A stretch of DNA of 49,301 nucleotides, from positions 1-49,301 of the forward strand of contig JAKADY010000021.1 of NCBI GenBank assembly GCA_021826065.1, read 5' to 3'. Positions 1-8,940 of the stretch are shown here, piece after piece (position 1 is the first letter of the stretch; each line of letters opens with the position of its first letter). The position numbers and the translations under genes were made by a program. This DNA comes from Pseudomonadota bacterium. GTDB lineage: Bacteria > Pseudomonadota > Gammaproteobacteria > Burkholderiales > Thiobacillaceae. The notes under the pieces were generated by a model. The model searched no databases and was not told where the DNA came from. It was given only the letters and a program-made list of their open reading frames with translations.

Positions 1-238
1 TGCTAAGAGGCGGGCTACCAACAGCGTCTGAAGTTGCGTAGCCGCATCGAGGAGGCCTTCGGTTGGGCGAAGACTGTCGGGGTGGCGCAAGACGCGTTTC
101 GTGGGCTTGGAGAAGGTGTCGACACAGGCGGTGTTCACCTTCGCGGCGTACAACCTGACGCGACTGATGACGATTCTGGGATGGCGATGGTCGCGGGCAG
201 GGGGCATAGTGCGCCCGAAAACCGCCAAATGGCGGTGA
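1..238 (+). pseudogene. IS5-like transposase, C-terminal remnant, frameshifted
   Basis: This is the tail of a DDE transposase of the IS4/IS5 superfamily. The stretch RSRIEEAFGWAKTVG fits the R-(3)-E-(6)-K part of the family signature, and WRKTRF..GLEKV followed by AAYNLTRL is the usual C-terminal end. The two halves lie in different frames. The first runs to about position 81; the second starts at the TGG at about 83 and ends at TGA 236-238. This fits a two-base loss in the glycine run compared with the usual VGGxRKT. A TAA at 4-6 also interrupts the first frame, so the copy is decayed rather than using programmed frameshifting. The rest of the element lies outside the window. The superfamily assignment is fairly sure; the exact IS is not. 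Confidence 0.75.
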
Positions 239-280
239 AAACCCCGGTTTTGGGGCCCAAAACCGGCCCGTAGCCGGTTT
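238..280. repeat. Interleaved palindromes behind the transposase remnant
   Basis: Three overlapping inverted repeats are built from the same CCGGTTT/AAACCGG core. They are AAAACC-N2-GGTTTT (238-251), an 11-bp perfect palindrome CCGGTTTTGGG / CCCAAAACCGG with a 1-nt centre (244-266), and AAACCGGC / GCCGGTTT with a 5-nt loop (260-280). They begin at the transposase stop codon. They could act as a transcription barrier or mark an IS end; neither is proven. Confidence 0.6.
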
Positions 281-415
281 CCAAGACCGACAAGGGGTCG
301 GTGACGAAAAATTTGCCCGTTTCAGGGGCAGGAGGCCGGAGGCGTGCATGCGATTTTCAACACCCTGGTAATTACGGCACAGACACGCCGGTTCTGAACC
401 CCTTGCGGTTTGGGG

Positions 416-3400
416 TCAATCGAATTCGACGGTGTACATGAGGTCGAGCGTGTTCTCGCGCCCGGTCTGTGCCTTGAGACTCCAACGCCGGCTCAGGCGA
501 TAGGTCAGCCGCACCAGCTGTTCGAGGCCGGTGAGGCCGCGCTCATAGCTGAGGTAGGCACGCTCCGACAGCCGCTTGCCCAGGGTGAGCACGCTGCCTT
601 CCAGGGTGCCGACCCCCTTGAGCCCAATCTCGTCCAGCCCGGCCGCCTCGGCGAGCTGTGCCTGCAGGCTGACTGACTGGCCCGCGGAGAACAGGGCATC
701 GGCGGCCAGGCTGAGCAACTGCAGGTCGGCGGGCTGGCCCGCCTCGAGGCCGCGCCCAAGCAGGAGCCAGGAGAGTTTCTCGCTGTCCGGCACCTCGGGG
801 CGCGAGACGAGACGTGCCTGCGGCGCCAGCGCCGTGCCGCCGACGGCCACCCCGGCCTCGACCGGCAGGCCGGTTCGCACGGCGACGATGTCCAGGCCGG
901 GGTTGTCGATCGGCCCCTGAAAGTCGAGGATGCCGCGCTCGATGCTAAGCCGCCGCCCGTAGGCCGAGTAGCTGCCCTGCGCCACGCGCACGCTGCCGCT
1001 GAGGTGGGGCGAGGCGTCGGGACCTGTTTTGAGGCGCAGGGTGCCGGCCAGGCGCACGTCCAAACCACGCCCCTGCAGATAGAAGCGCGGCCCCAGGCCC
1101 AGTTCCAGGTCGAGCAGTATCGGCCGCGGAGGGCGCCGGCGCGGGGGGAGCGCACGGCCCAGGACGACGACGTCCGCGCTGACCGCAGGGGCATCCTCGC
1201 GGGGCAGCAGGATGCGTGCCTGGTCGGCCTCGAACCTGCCCCCCACCCGCAGATCGCGGCCCTGACCGGTGAGGCGGGCGGCACCGCTGACGGTGAGTCG
1301 GCGCTCCGGCAGGTCGAGCACGCGCAGCTTGTCGGCGGTGACCGTGAGGTCGAGTCGCGGCAAGCCTTGCGTCAGGCTGAGGCTGCCCTGCGCCTGCAGG
1401 CTGCCCTCCGGACCGCGCAGCCGCAGGGACTGCAGGCGGAGGTGCTCGCGCTCGAGGCCAGCCAACAAAGTGCCGTCTCGCAGGGCAACCCCCTGCTCCG
1501 GCCAGTCGAGGCGCAGACCCTGCGCGCGCAGCTCGCCGCTCAGTTCGGGTGCGCGCAAGCGGCCGCGGGCGGCCATTTGCAGGCGGGCCCTGCCCTGCAG
1601 CGTCAGGCCGCCCTCGGGTGTGAGCAGGGGCCCGAGCCAGGCGAGATCGGGCAGCTCCAGTTGGGCCTGGGCCTCGACCGGGCTGGCGGCACTCCAAACC
1701 CGGCCTTCGGCGGCCGCATCTCGCTGGAGCATAACATCGGCCCGACCGCCGCCCAGTTGATCACCCTGGACGTCGAGGCGGGCGCGCAGCACGCTTTCCG
1801 ACGCATCGATATCCAGCTCAAGGCGTTTGAGCCCGAGCGGCAGGCGCGGGTCGGTCGGGGCCGCCAAGTCGCCCGCCTCCCGCCACAGTCGGAGCTGGCC
1901 GCTGGGCCCTGCGGCGTGGGCGAGGTCCCAGCTGGCGGCCAAACGCAGACCCTGATCCCAGTCAGCGAGGTGTAGGGTGACACCCGGCAGACTCGACGGG
2001 GCGAGATTGTGGAGCCGACCGCGGCTGTGCCAACGCCCCTGCAGCCAACTCAGGGTGTCCAGACGTAGGCGCGCCTCATCCAGGGCGAAGTCGGCCTGGG
2101 TAAGGCTGAAACCCCGGGTGGACCAGGACAACTCGGCGGGCGCCAGTAGCCGCAGGCTGGGACGCGGGCCGGCCTCCAAACTCAGAAGACGACCAGACCA
2201 ATCCTCGCGCCAGCCGCCGGCAAGCACACCCTGCGCACTGAAGCCACCCCCCCGGGCCTCGAGCCTGATGCTGTGCTGGGCGCGGCTGCCCTCTGCTGCA
2301 AGGGTCAGGCGGTCGAGCCCCTGCCCTCCCGCCCGCACCCCTTCGAGCGCCGCGTGCAGGTCGAGCCGCCCGTTGAGGCCAGCGGCCAACCGGGCCTGCA
2401 GGGTGAGCGCGCGGACGGCGAGTGCGTCGGCCCAGCGCAGCCCGTCCGCCGTCAGGTCGAGTTGCAGACTGCCCCGCCCGAGCGTGCCGAGGAGCCGCCC
2501 GTCGCCCTGAACCCTGCCGCCGAGCCGCGGGTCGAGCCGGCTGAGCTGGCGGGCGTCGATATGCCCCTGCAGCACGTCGTCCGGTCGGCCATAGGCCCCT
2601 TTGAGCTGGAGTCGGTTGCCGGCCAGGTCGAGGTCGATGTCGGCCTCCGACTGACGCCCGGCGGCAAGGCGCAGCCGCCCCCCGCCGGCGACGGGATGGC
2701 CGCGCCAGCGGCTGGCCGTCAGGGCGAACGCAAGACTCCCCTCCGGCTTAGGCTGCAAGCGGCCCTCGCCGTCGAAGCGCCCATTGAGCTGGGCGTGCGG
2801 GAAGTCGCCGAAGGCGGCGGGGTCGAAGGCAGAGAGCCGGCCCTGGGCCTTGAAGGCATAGGGCGGGCTGAGGCCGACCTGACCGGACAGCTCCAACCCG
2901 CCAGGCCCCGAACGCAGTCGTGCCAGGCTGACCGTGAGCCGGTCGGCCTGGCGCCGGGCCTGCAGTTGCAGGGAATGGCGGCGGTGCGTGAGGGCAAGGT
3001 CGATGCCCTGACCCTGGCGATCCAGGTCGACAACGATGTGACCGGCCAGTCGCATGGGACGCAGGCGGCTCATGAGCTGGTTGGGGTCGAGGTCGCGCGT
3101 GTTGAGCGCGACCCGACCGCGACCATCGGCCCAACGGGCCTCGCCCGTGAGTCGGCCGCCCGCACCCAGGTCGAGGAGGAGCGCCGACAGGCGCAGGCCG
3201 CTGCGATCGAGATCGAACAAGCTGGACAGGCCCGTCAGCGGGATGAGGCCGCGATCGAGGGGACCGGGCTGCCGGTTGTTGAGCGCCATGCGGCCTGTGG
3301 CCCACCCCTCCCGGCTGGCGGAGAAACGCGCGTCGACGTCGAGCCGGGCCTGCGGCCAGCCCATGTGCCAGAGGGCCGGGTCCAGGCCTTTGGCCTCGAG

Positions 3401-4132
3401 CCGGGCGGCCTGCAGCGGCAGCTCTGCGAAAGGCATGACCTCGGCCGTCAGCGCAAGGGGCTGCACACCCTCGGCATGGGCCCTGAGTCGGAAGCGCTCG
3501 AGCCGACCCTCGGCCGTGGCCTGGAGCGTCTGCCCGGCGTGGGCGGTGAGGCCGAGCTTGGCCTCGAGCGCGAAGGGGGCACGGGCGTCGAGCCCCAGCG
3601 CGCCGCTGACCCGGCCCCAGGGCATGTCGAGCCGTTCGAGCGCTAGCCGGTAGCGCCGCCCGGGTTTGTGCAGGGTGAGACTGGTCTCGGCGAGATCCAG
3701 TTTGAAGCCGGTGGCCGCGATGTGCAGGGCCGCGATGTGCACGTCATCGACACTCAGGGCGAGGGGCAGATCGAGGCTGCGGGGTGGCCGCAGCGGCTCG
3801 ATACTGGGGGCGAGCTGATGCATGGCCAAACGCGAGGCGTGCAGGCGGCTGATGTGCAGATGCCGTCGCCACAACGCCCGCGGCTGCCAGTCGAGCACGA
3901 CGCCAGAGAGTTCGATGCGCCGCTGCGCGTCTTGCAAGGTCAGGCGCTCAATCCGCAGTGGGCCGTAGAGCGACCCGCTGGCCCCCTCGACGGCGATGCG
4001 CCCCTCGCTCAGCTCGGTGAGCGCACGCGCCAGGGTGCGCACGGCCCACTCGCTGCCCGCCAACCAGGCGGCGCCACCGAACAGCAGCGCCGCGATAAGA
4101 CTGAGCAGGAGGGCGGCCCGCAGCCAACGCAC
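416..4132 (-). CDS. tamB: TamB, translocation and assembly module inner-membrane component
   Basis: This 1238-residue protein has one N-terminal membrane segment (about residues 5-27, rich in Leu/Ala) and a very long body of repeating beta-strand character. It ends in the conserved TamB (DUF490) region, over roughly the last 350 residues. TamB proteins span the periplasm and work with TamA in outer-membrane protein insertion and in lipid transport. The length fits the family (E. coli about 1260 aa). The start is GTG, two bases after the tamA stop codon, so translation is probably coupled. It is the last gene of the archease-rtcB-tamA-tamB series. No frame breaks are visible. Confidence 0.93.
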   Translation of the reverse strand: MRWLRAALLLSLIAALLFGGAAWLAGSEWAVRTLARALTELSEGRIAVEGASGSLYGPLRIERLTLQDAQRRIELSGVVLDWQPRALWRRHLHISRLHASRLAMHQLAPSIEPLRPPRSLDLPLALSVDDVHIAALHIAATGFKLDLAETSLTLHKPGRRYRLALERLDMPWGRVSGALGLDARAPFALEAKLGLTAHAGQTLQATAEGRLERFRLRAHAEGVQPLALTAEVMPFAELPLQAARLEAKGLDPALWHMGWPQARLDVDARFSASREGWATGRMALNNRQPGPLDRGLIPLTGLSSLFDLDRSGLRLSALLLDLGAGGRLTGEARWADGRGRVALNTRDLDPNQLMSRLRPMRLAGHIVVDLDRQGQGIDLALTHRRHSLQLQARRQADRLTVSLARLRSGPGGLELSGQVGLSPPYAFKAQGRLSAFDPAAFGDFPHAQLNGRFDGEGRLQPKPEGSLAFALTASRWRGHPVAGGGRLRLAAGRQSEADIDLDLAGNRLQLKGAYGRPDDVLQGHIDARQLSRLDPRLGGRVQGDGRLLGTLGRGSLQLDLTADGLRWADALAVRALTLQARLAAGLNGRLDLHAALEGVRAGGQGLDRLTLAAEGSRAQHSIRLEARGGGFSAQGVLAGGWREDWSGRLLSLEAGPRPSLRLLAPAELSWSTRGFSLTQADFALDEARLRLDTLSWLQGRWHSRGRLHNLAPSSLPGVTLHLADWDQGLRLAASWDLAHAAGPSGQLRLWREAGDLAAPTDPRLPLGLKRLELDIDASESVLRARLDVQGDQLGGGRADVMLQRDAAAEGRVWSAASPVEAQAQLELPDLAWLGPLLTPEGGLTLQGRARLQMAARGRLRAPELSGELRAQGLRLDWPEQGVALRDGTLLAGLEREHLRLQSLRLRGPEGSLQAQGSLSLTQGLPRLDLTVTADKLRVLDLPERRLTVSGAARLTGQGRDLRVGGRFEADQARILLPREDAPAVSADVVVLGRALPPRRRPPRPILLDLELGLGPRFYLQGRGLDVRLAGTLRLKTGPDASPHLSGSVRVAQGSYSAYGRRLSIERGILDFQGPIDNPGLDIVAVRTGLPVEAGVAVGGTALAPQARLVSRPEVPDSEKLSWLLLGRGLEAGQPADLQLLSLAADALFSAGQSVSLQAQLAEAAGLDEIGLKGVGTLEGSVLTLGKRLSERAYLSYERGLTGLEQLVRLTYRLSRRWSLKAQTGRENTLDLMYTVEFD

Positions 4133-4134
4133 GC

Positions 4135-5880
4135 CTAGAATCCCAGGTTGACCGTGAAATGCAGACGCAGCCCGCCAACCGCCTCGCCATGGGCGAGATC
4201 GAGGTTGAGGGGTCCGACCGGGCTCCTCCAGCGCAGTCCGAGACCATAACCCCGGACGGGCGTCAGGTCCGCCAGGCGGTCGGCGGCATTGCCGGCATCG
4301 AGGAACACGGCCGCCCCCCAGCGCGGTTTGAACCAGTGCACGTACTCGGCGCTGGCCACGGCGAGATAGCGTCCGCCGACGATGGCGCCGTCCTGCGGCA
4401 CGCCGAGGGACAGGTAACCATAGCCGCGCACCGACTGGTCGCCGCCGGTGCGAAACAGCAGGTCACCGGGCAGACCGGTCCGGTCGCCGGCGGCGATGGC
4501 GCCCAGCTCGCCGCGCAGAAGCAGGCTGCCCGCTGCGCCCAGCGGCCGGTACCAGGCGGCACGCGCATGGGTGCGCAGGAAATCGCGCTCGGACAGCAGG
4601 GCGCGGGCCCCACCGCCCAACTGCAGGCTGTACAGGTGGCCCCGGCTGGGAAAGACCGGATCATCCACCGCACGCCAGAGCCAGGTGTGGCTCAGGCTCA
4701 GGGCCTCGAACGACTGCCGGGTCGCAACCCCGGCCCGCTGGCTCTGCCGCAGGTAGTCGACGGCCCAGATGCGCTCCTGCTGCCCGCGCCGCTGGGCGCG
4801 CTGGGCGCCCAAGCCGAGGGTTTGGGTGATCTCGTTGGCAATGTCGCTGCGTTCGAGCCGGGCGCTCAATTGGTCTTCGTGCCCTTCGGCCGAGGGCGGG
4901 AGGTTGAGCCGCCCGGACAGGGTCTGGCGGCGGGCGTCGGCGACCAGGTTGCCCGACAGCCGCCAGGCGCGATCACGGAAATCGAAGTCGCGATACTCCA
5001 CGCTGCCACGTGGGCCGACGTCGGTGGTCAGGCCCAGGCCCAGGCCCAGGCGCTTGGCCCGCCGCTCCTGGACCTCGACCCGCACCGGGATGCGCCCGTC
5101 TTGCACCTCTGACGGGTCCGCCCGCACGCTGGCACTGGAGAAGTAGGGGCTGTCGCGCAGACGTGCCTGCAGCGTGAGCAGGTCGCGTTGCCGGTAGGGG
5201 GCGCCGGGCTCGATGGGATTGAGCCGATCGACGAGCGCGCGCGGGTAGCGTTCGAGCCCGGTGATCTCGACCTCGCCGAAGGCGTAGGCGGGACCGCTGT
5301 CCAGGGTGAGGGCCAAGGCCACGCTGCGTGCCGGGATGTCCACGGTGGCCTGGCTCTCGACGATGCGGGCGGCCGGGTAGCGCTCGGCCAGCAGTTCGGC
5401 CAGCGCGGCGCGCTTGGCCGCCTCCCATTCGGCATGGCGGAAGCGCGCTCCCGGCGGCAAGCGCCAGTTGGCGCGCAGGGCAGCGGCCTTGTCCGGGTCT
5501 CGCGCCGCCTCGCCGGTCAGGCGCAGATCCAGGCTAGACACGCGCACGGGTTCATGGGGGATCACGCCGATCTCGAGGCGGGGCGGTGTGAACGTGGCAT
5601 CGATGCGCACCCGCACCTCCGGCGCGTAATAGCCCTCGGTCTCCAGCAGGGTGCGCACCCGCTGGCCCAGCTCGCGCTCGAGCCGCTGGCGCTGCGGCGG
5701 CCCCAGTTCGGGCAGGTCCTCCCAACGGTCGAGGTCGAGGTTCTTGCGGATGAGCGGGTCGAGATCCGGCGGAACATCGAGCGCCAGGTCGAAGACGGCG
5801 GCCGGGACGGGGCCAGCACACAGTGCGCACAGGGCTGCGACCGCCACCCTGCGGCGGAGGGAGAGGCCGGCAAGCCGCAT
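4135..5880 (-). CDS. tamA: TamA, outer-membrane assembly protein (Omp85 family)
   Basis: This 581-residue protein has a signal peptide ending near GPVPAA (about residue 28). POTRA-like domains follow to about residue 280, then an Omp85 beta-barrel that ends in the C-terminal phenylalanine of TVNLGF. The barrel carries the family-typical segment FRTGGDQSVRGYGY. TamA sits in the outer membrane and partners TamB. Its ATG overlaps the rtcB stop codon by one base (TGATG), and its own stop lies two bases before tamB. Translational coupling on both sides is therefore likely. Length and architecture match TamA (E. coli 577 aa). Confidence 0.93.
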   Translation of the reverse strand: MRLAGLSLRRRVAVAALCALCAGPVPAAVFDLALDVPPDLDPLIRKNLDLDRWEDLPELGPPQRQRLERELGQRVRTLLETEGYYAPEVRVRIDATFTPPRLEIGVIPHEPVRVSSLDLRLTGEAARDPDKAAALRANWRLPPGARFRHAEWEAAKRAALAELLAERYPAARIVESQATVDIPARSVALALTLDSGPAYAFGEVEITGLERYPRALVDRLNPIEPGAPYRQRDLLTLQARLRDSPYFSSASVRADPSEVQDGRIPVRVEVQERRAKRLGLGLGLTTDVGPRGSVEYRDFDFRDRAWRLSGNLVADARRQTLSGRLNLPPSAEGHEDQLSARLERSDIANEITQTLGLGAQRAQRRGQQERIWAVDYLRQSQRAGVATRQSFEALSLSHTWLWRAVDDPVFPSRGHLYSLQLGGGARALLSERDFLRTHARAAWYRPLGAAGSLLLRGELGAIAAGDRTGLPGDLLFRTGGDQSVRGYGYLSLGVPQDGAIVGGRYLAVASAEYVHWFKPRWGAAVFLDAGNAADRLADLTPVRGYGLGLRWRSPVGPLNLDLAHGEAVGGLRLHFTVNLGF

Positions 5881-7313
5881 CAGCCCTTGATGCAGACCTT
5901 AGGGCGCAGGAAGGCGACGCGCCGGGCGAGCCCCGCGCGCTCGGTGGCCTCGGCGACGAGATCGACGTCCTTGTAGGCCCCCGGCGCCTCCTCGGCAGCG
6001 CCGCGCAACGACTTGGTGCGAATGAGGATGCCGCGGTCCCTCAGTTCGTCGATCAGCTCACGCCCGCGCCAGTGCTTGAGCGCCTGCTTGCGGCTCATCG
6101 CCCGGCCGGCGCCGTGACTGGCCGAGGACCACGATTTTTGTTCCGCTTCGCGTGTGCCCACCAGGATGTAGGAGCCGGTGCCCATGCTGCCGCCGATGAT
6201 CACCGGCTGGCCCACCGCCCGGTACTCCGGCGGGATGGCCGGGTGGCCGGGGCCGAGCGCCCGTGTGGCCCCCTTGCGGTGCACGTAGAGCCAACGCTCG
6301 CGGCCCTCCCAGACGTGCCGCTCCAGCTTGCAGGTATTGTGCGACACGTCGTAGAGCGTGGTGAGCCGCGCCCCGGGGATCACGCTGGCGAAGGACTCAC
6401 GCGTGAGGTGGGTGAGGATCTGGCGGTTGGCCAGAGCCACGTTGATGGCGGCATTCATCGCCCCGAGGTACTCCTGACCCTCGGGCGACTTGATCGGCGC
6501 GCAGGCGAGTTCCCGGTCCGGCAGCTGTATGCCCAGCCGGCTGGCCGCCTTGGCGAGGCTGACCAGGTAATCGGTGCCGATCTGGTGACCCAGGCCGCGC
6601 GAGCCACAATGGATGGACACCACGATCTGCCCCTCGTGCAGCCCGAAAGCGCGTGCCGCCTCCGGATCGTAGATGCGCTCCACCACCTGCACCTCCAGGT
6701 AGTGGTTGCCCGAGCCCAGGGTACCCATCTCGCCGCGCTGGCGCTTCTTGGCCAGGTCCGAGACGTTGCCAGGCACCGCCCCCGCCATGCGGCCGTGTTC
6801 CTCGATGAAGTCGAGGTCGGCCGCCGTGCCGTAGCCGTGCTCGACCGCCCAGCGCGCCCCCTCCAGCATGATCTGGTCGAGCTCGTGGGCTGAGAGCTTG
6901 AGGTTACCCTCCTCCCCCACGCCGGCGGGGATGTCGCGGAACAGCGCGTCGGCGAGCTGGGGGAAGAAGCCCACGGCGTCGTTGAGGTCCAGGTTGGTCC
7001 GCAGGCAGCGGATGCCACAGGAGATGTCGAAGCCGACCCCGCCGGCGGAGATGATGCCGCCCGCCTCCGCATCGAAGGCCGCCACCCCACCGATGGGGAA
7101 GCCATAGCCCCAGTGCGCATCCGGCATGGTCATCGCTGGCCCCACCAGCCCCGGCAGTCGCGCCACGTTGGTGATCTGGGTGAGCACCATCTCATCCATC
7201 GACTCGAGCAGCGGCGCGCTGCCGTAAAGGCGCACCTCGGCCCGGTCCTCCCCCTCACCCCTCGGCACGGTGTAGCACCATTGATCGATCTGCTTGAGCC
7301 GTTTCATATCCAT
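5880..7313 (-). CDS. rtcB: RtcB, RNA-splicing/repair ligase
   Basis: RtcB is a GTP- and Mn-dependent ligase that joins a 2',3'-cyclic phosphate (or 3'-phosphate) end to a 5'-hydroxyl RNA end. With the ATG at 7313 the protein has 477 residues. Visible motifs include GVGFDISCGIR (metal ligands D96 and C99), SIHCGSRGLGHQIG, and SHGAGRAMSRKQ with the histidine that is guanylylated. The open frame continues 19 codons upstream, but that part only translates the short repeats between the genes, so MDMKRLKQ is the preferred start. It follows archease, its known activating partner, and runs directly into tamA. Confidence 0.95.
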   Translation of the reverse strand: MDMKRLKQIDQWCYTVPRGEGEDRAEVRLYGSAPLLESMDEMVLTQITNVARLPGLVGPAMTMPDAHWGYGFPIGGVAAFDAEAGGIISAGGVGFDISCGIRCLRTNLDLNDAVGFFPQLADALFRDIPAGVGEEGNLKLSAHELDQIMLEGARWAVEHGYGTAADLDFIEEHGRMAGAVPGNVSDLAKKRQRGEMGTLGSGNHYLEVQVVERIYDPEAARAFGLHEGQIVVSIHCGSRGLGHQIGTDYLVSLAKAASRLGIQLPDRELACAPIKSPEGQEYLGAMNAAINVALANRQILTHLTRESFASVIPGARLTTLYDVSHNTCKLERHVWEGRERWLYVHRKGATRALGPGHPAIPPEYRAVGQPVIIGGSMGTGSYILVGTREAEQKSWSSASHGAGRAMSRKQALKHWRGRELIDELRDRGILIRTKSLRGAAEEAPGAYKDVDLVAEATERAGLARRVAFLRPKVCIKG

Positions 7314-7325
7314 GGTCCGCCCCCT

Positions 7326-7364
7326 GATCCCTGATTCCCGATCCCTGATTCCCGATCCCTGATC
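7326..7364. repeat. Tandem GATCCCTGATTCCC repeats between archease and rtcB
   Basis: Two exact copies of the 14-bp unit GATCCCTGATTCCC (7326-7339, 7340-7353) are followed by a partial copy (7354-7364). The array begins inside the archease stop codon (complement of 7363-7365) and fills most of the gap before rtcB. A related array lies at 20452-20475. No function can be assigned from the sequence. Confidence 0.85.
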
Positions 7365-7776
7365 AAACATCCACCACGCAGCGCACCCGCCAGCCCTTGC
7401 CGCCCGGCTCGACCTTGAGCTGGGTCAGCGTCGCCCCCTTGACCTCGGTACCACGCTCGGCCCCCGGCCGCCAGGGCATGCCCCAGGCCTCGCCCGTCCA
7501 GTGCTCACCCGCGCGGCTCAGGCTGTAGGCGCAAAAGACCAGACCATGCACGCGCGCCTGGGCGAGCAGCTGATTGAGCCAGGTGACCAGGGCCAGCTCC
7601 ACGTCCGCCTCGTCGAAGGCAACGCTCACGCGGCGTTCCGGGATGACGGTGGCCGGTTCGGCCATGATGGCGAACATCGCGAGCGCGGCGTTGACGAAGG
7701 CCTCCTCCAGGGTCTTGCCCTCGGCCTCGATGCCGATGTCGGCCTCATGGTCGAAGTAGCGGTAGTCAGCGGTCAT
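7363..7776 (-). CDS. Archease, RtcB-activating protein
   Basis: This 137-residue protein starts MTADYRYFDHEADIGIEAEG, the conserved archease opening, with acidic residues that bind the activating metal ion. It ends GWRVRCVVDV, also typical of the family. Archease speeds guanylylation of RtcB and allows multiple turnover. Position confirms the call: rtcB follows on the same strand after about 49 bases, and the two are likely co-transcribed with tamAB. The gene is divergent from prfB, and the 59 bp between their start codons must hold both promoters. Confidence 0.93.
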   Translation of the reverse strand: MTADYRYFDHEADIGIEAEGKTLEEAFVNAALAMFAIMAEPATVIPERRVSVAFDEADVELALVTWLNQLLAQARVHGLVFCAYSLSRAGEHWTGEAWGMPWRPGAERGTEVKGATLTQLKVEPGGKGWRVRCVVDV

Positions 7777-7795
7777 GGCGAACGGCTCCGGCGGC

Positions 7796-7801
7796 TATAA
7801 T
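7796..7801 (+). promoter_or_regulatory. -10 element (TATAAT), probable prfB promoter
   Basis: A perfect TATAAT lies 34 bases upstream of the prfB ATG in the short gap shared with archease. No good -35 hexamer is visible at the usual distance. The call rests on the exact -10 match and its position. Confidence 0.55.
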
Positions 7802-7835
7802 GTTCAGTTTACCGTGACATTTTCAGGATAGACCG

Positions 7836-8940
7836 ATGGAAGCCGAACGCCTCAACCAGATTGAACAGTCCCTCGCCGATCTGGCGCGCCGCGCCCAGGA
7901 CCTCAGGGGGTATCTTTGACTACCCTGGCAAGCGCAACCGGCTCGACGAGGTCATCCGCATCGCCGAAGACCCCGCCCTCTGGGACGACCCCAAGCGTGC
8001 CCAGGAGATCGGCCGCGAGCGCAAGGCCCTGGAGGCCGTCGTCCTCGGCCTGGAGGCGATCGACCAGGACTTGAGCGCCGCGCGCGAGTTGTTCGAGCTC
8101 GCCCGCGCGGAGGAGGACGACGCCACCCTGGAGGCGGTGGCGGCGGACGTCGCGGCGATCGAGCAAAGGGTGGCCGAGCTGGAGTTCCGCCGCATGTTCT
8201 CCGGCCCGATGGACGCGCGCCCCTGCTTCCTCGAGATCAACGCCGGCGCCGGCGGCACCGAGGCGCAGGACTGGGCCGGCATGCTCGAACGCATGTATCT
8301 GCGCTACTGCGAGCGCAAGGGCTTCAAGACCGAGGTGCTGGAGGAGTCCGAGGGCGAGGTGGCCGGCATCAAGAGTGCCACCATCCGGGTGGACGGCGAA
8401 TACGCCTACGGCTATCTGCGCACCGAGACCGGCGTGCACCGGCTGGTGCGCAAGTCCCCCTTCGACGCCAACGCCCGCCGGCACACCTCCTTCGCCAGCG
8501 TGTTCGTCTACCCCGAGGTGGACGACTCCATCGAGATCGACATCAACCCGGCCGACGTGCGGGTGGACACCTACCGGGCGAGCGGCGCCGGCGGCCAGCA
8601 CATCAACAAGACCGACAGTGCGGTGCGGCTCACGCACATCCCCACCGGCATCGTCGTGCAGTGCCAGAACGACCGCTCGCAGCACCGCAACCGCGAGGAG
8701 GCCTGGAACATGCTACGGGCGCGGCTGTACGAGCTGGAGCTGAGAAAACGCCAGGCCGAGCAGCAGAAGCTGGAGGAGACCAAGACCGACATCGGCTGGG
8801 GCCACCAGATCCGCTCCTACGTGCTGGATCAGTCGCGCATCAAGGACCTGCGCACTGGTTATGAAGTGGGCAACACCCAGGCGGTGCTCGACGGCGATCT
8901 GGACGGCTTCATCGAGGCGAGCCTCAAGCAGGGGGTGTGA
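7836..8940 (+). CDS. prfB: Peptide chain release factor 2, with programmed +1 frameshift
   Basis: RF2 recognises UGA and UAA stop codons and triggers peptide release. Translation starts at ATG 7836 (MEAERLNQ). After 27 codons it meets an in-frame TGA at 7917-7919 and must shift +1 to continue from GAC at 7918, giving about 367 residues. The shifted product carries the SPF tripeptide (VRKSPFDAN) for stop-codon recognition and the catalytic GGQ ([12 protein letters not shown]). The frameshift is the family's self-regulatory device: low RF2 favours the shift. The last 17 bases overlap the end of recQ on the other strand. A start downstream of the TGA would lose the conserved N-terminus. Confidence 0.96.
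7905..7920 (+). promoter_or_regulatory. prfB programmed +1 frameshift site
   Basis: The sequence AGGGGGTATCTTTGAC contains an internal Shine-Dalgarno-like AGGGGG, the slippery CTT codon, and TGA followed by C (a weak termination context). Spacing and order match the classical bacterial prfB site. Confidence 0.97.

Noticed and set aside
1-238. Programmed frameshifting in the IS5-like transposase
   Set aside because: No slippery A-run is present and an extra in-frame stop lies at 4-6, so decay is the simpler reading.
2273-3646. 457-codon plus-strand frame inside tamB
   Set aside because: It is antisense to a continuous, well-supported tamB and has no start signal or family similarity.
7326-7364. 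CRISPR-like array
   Set aside because: The units are 14 bp with no spacers; it is a simple tandem repeat. No CRISPR array or cas gene is seen anywhere in the window.
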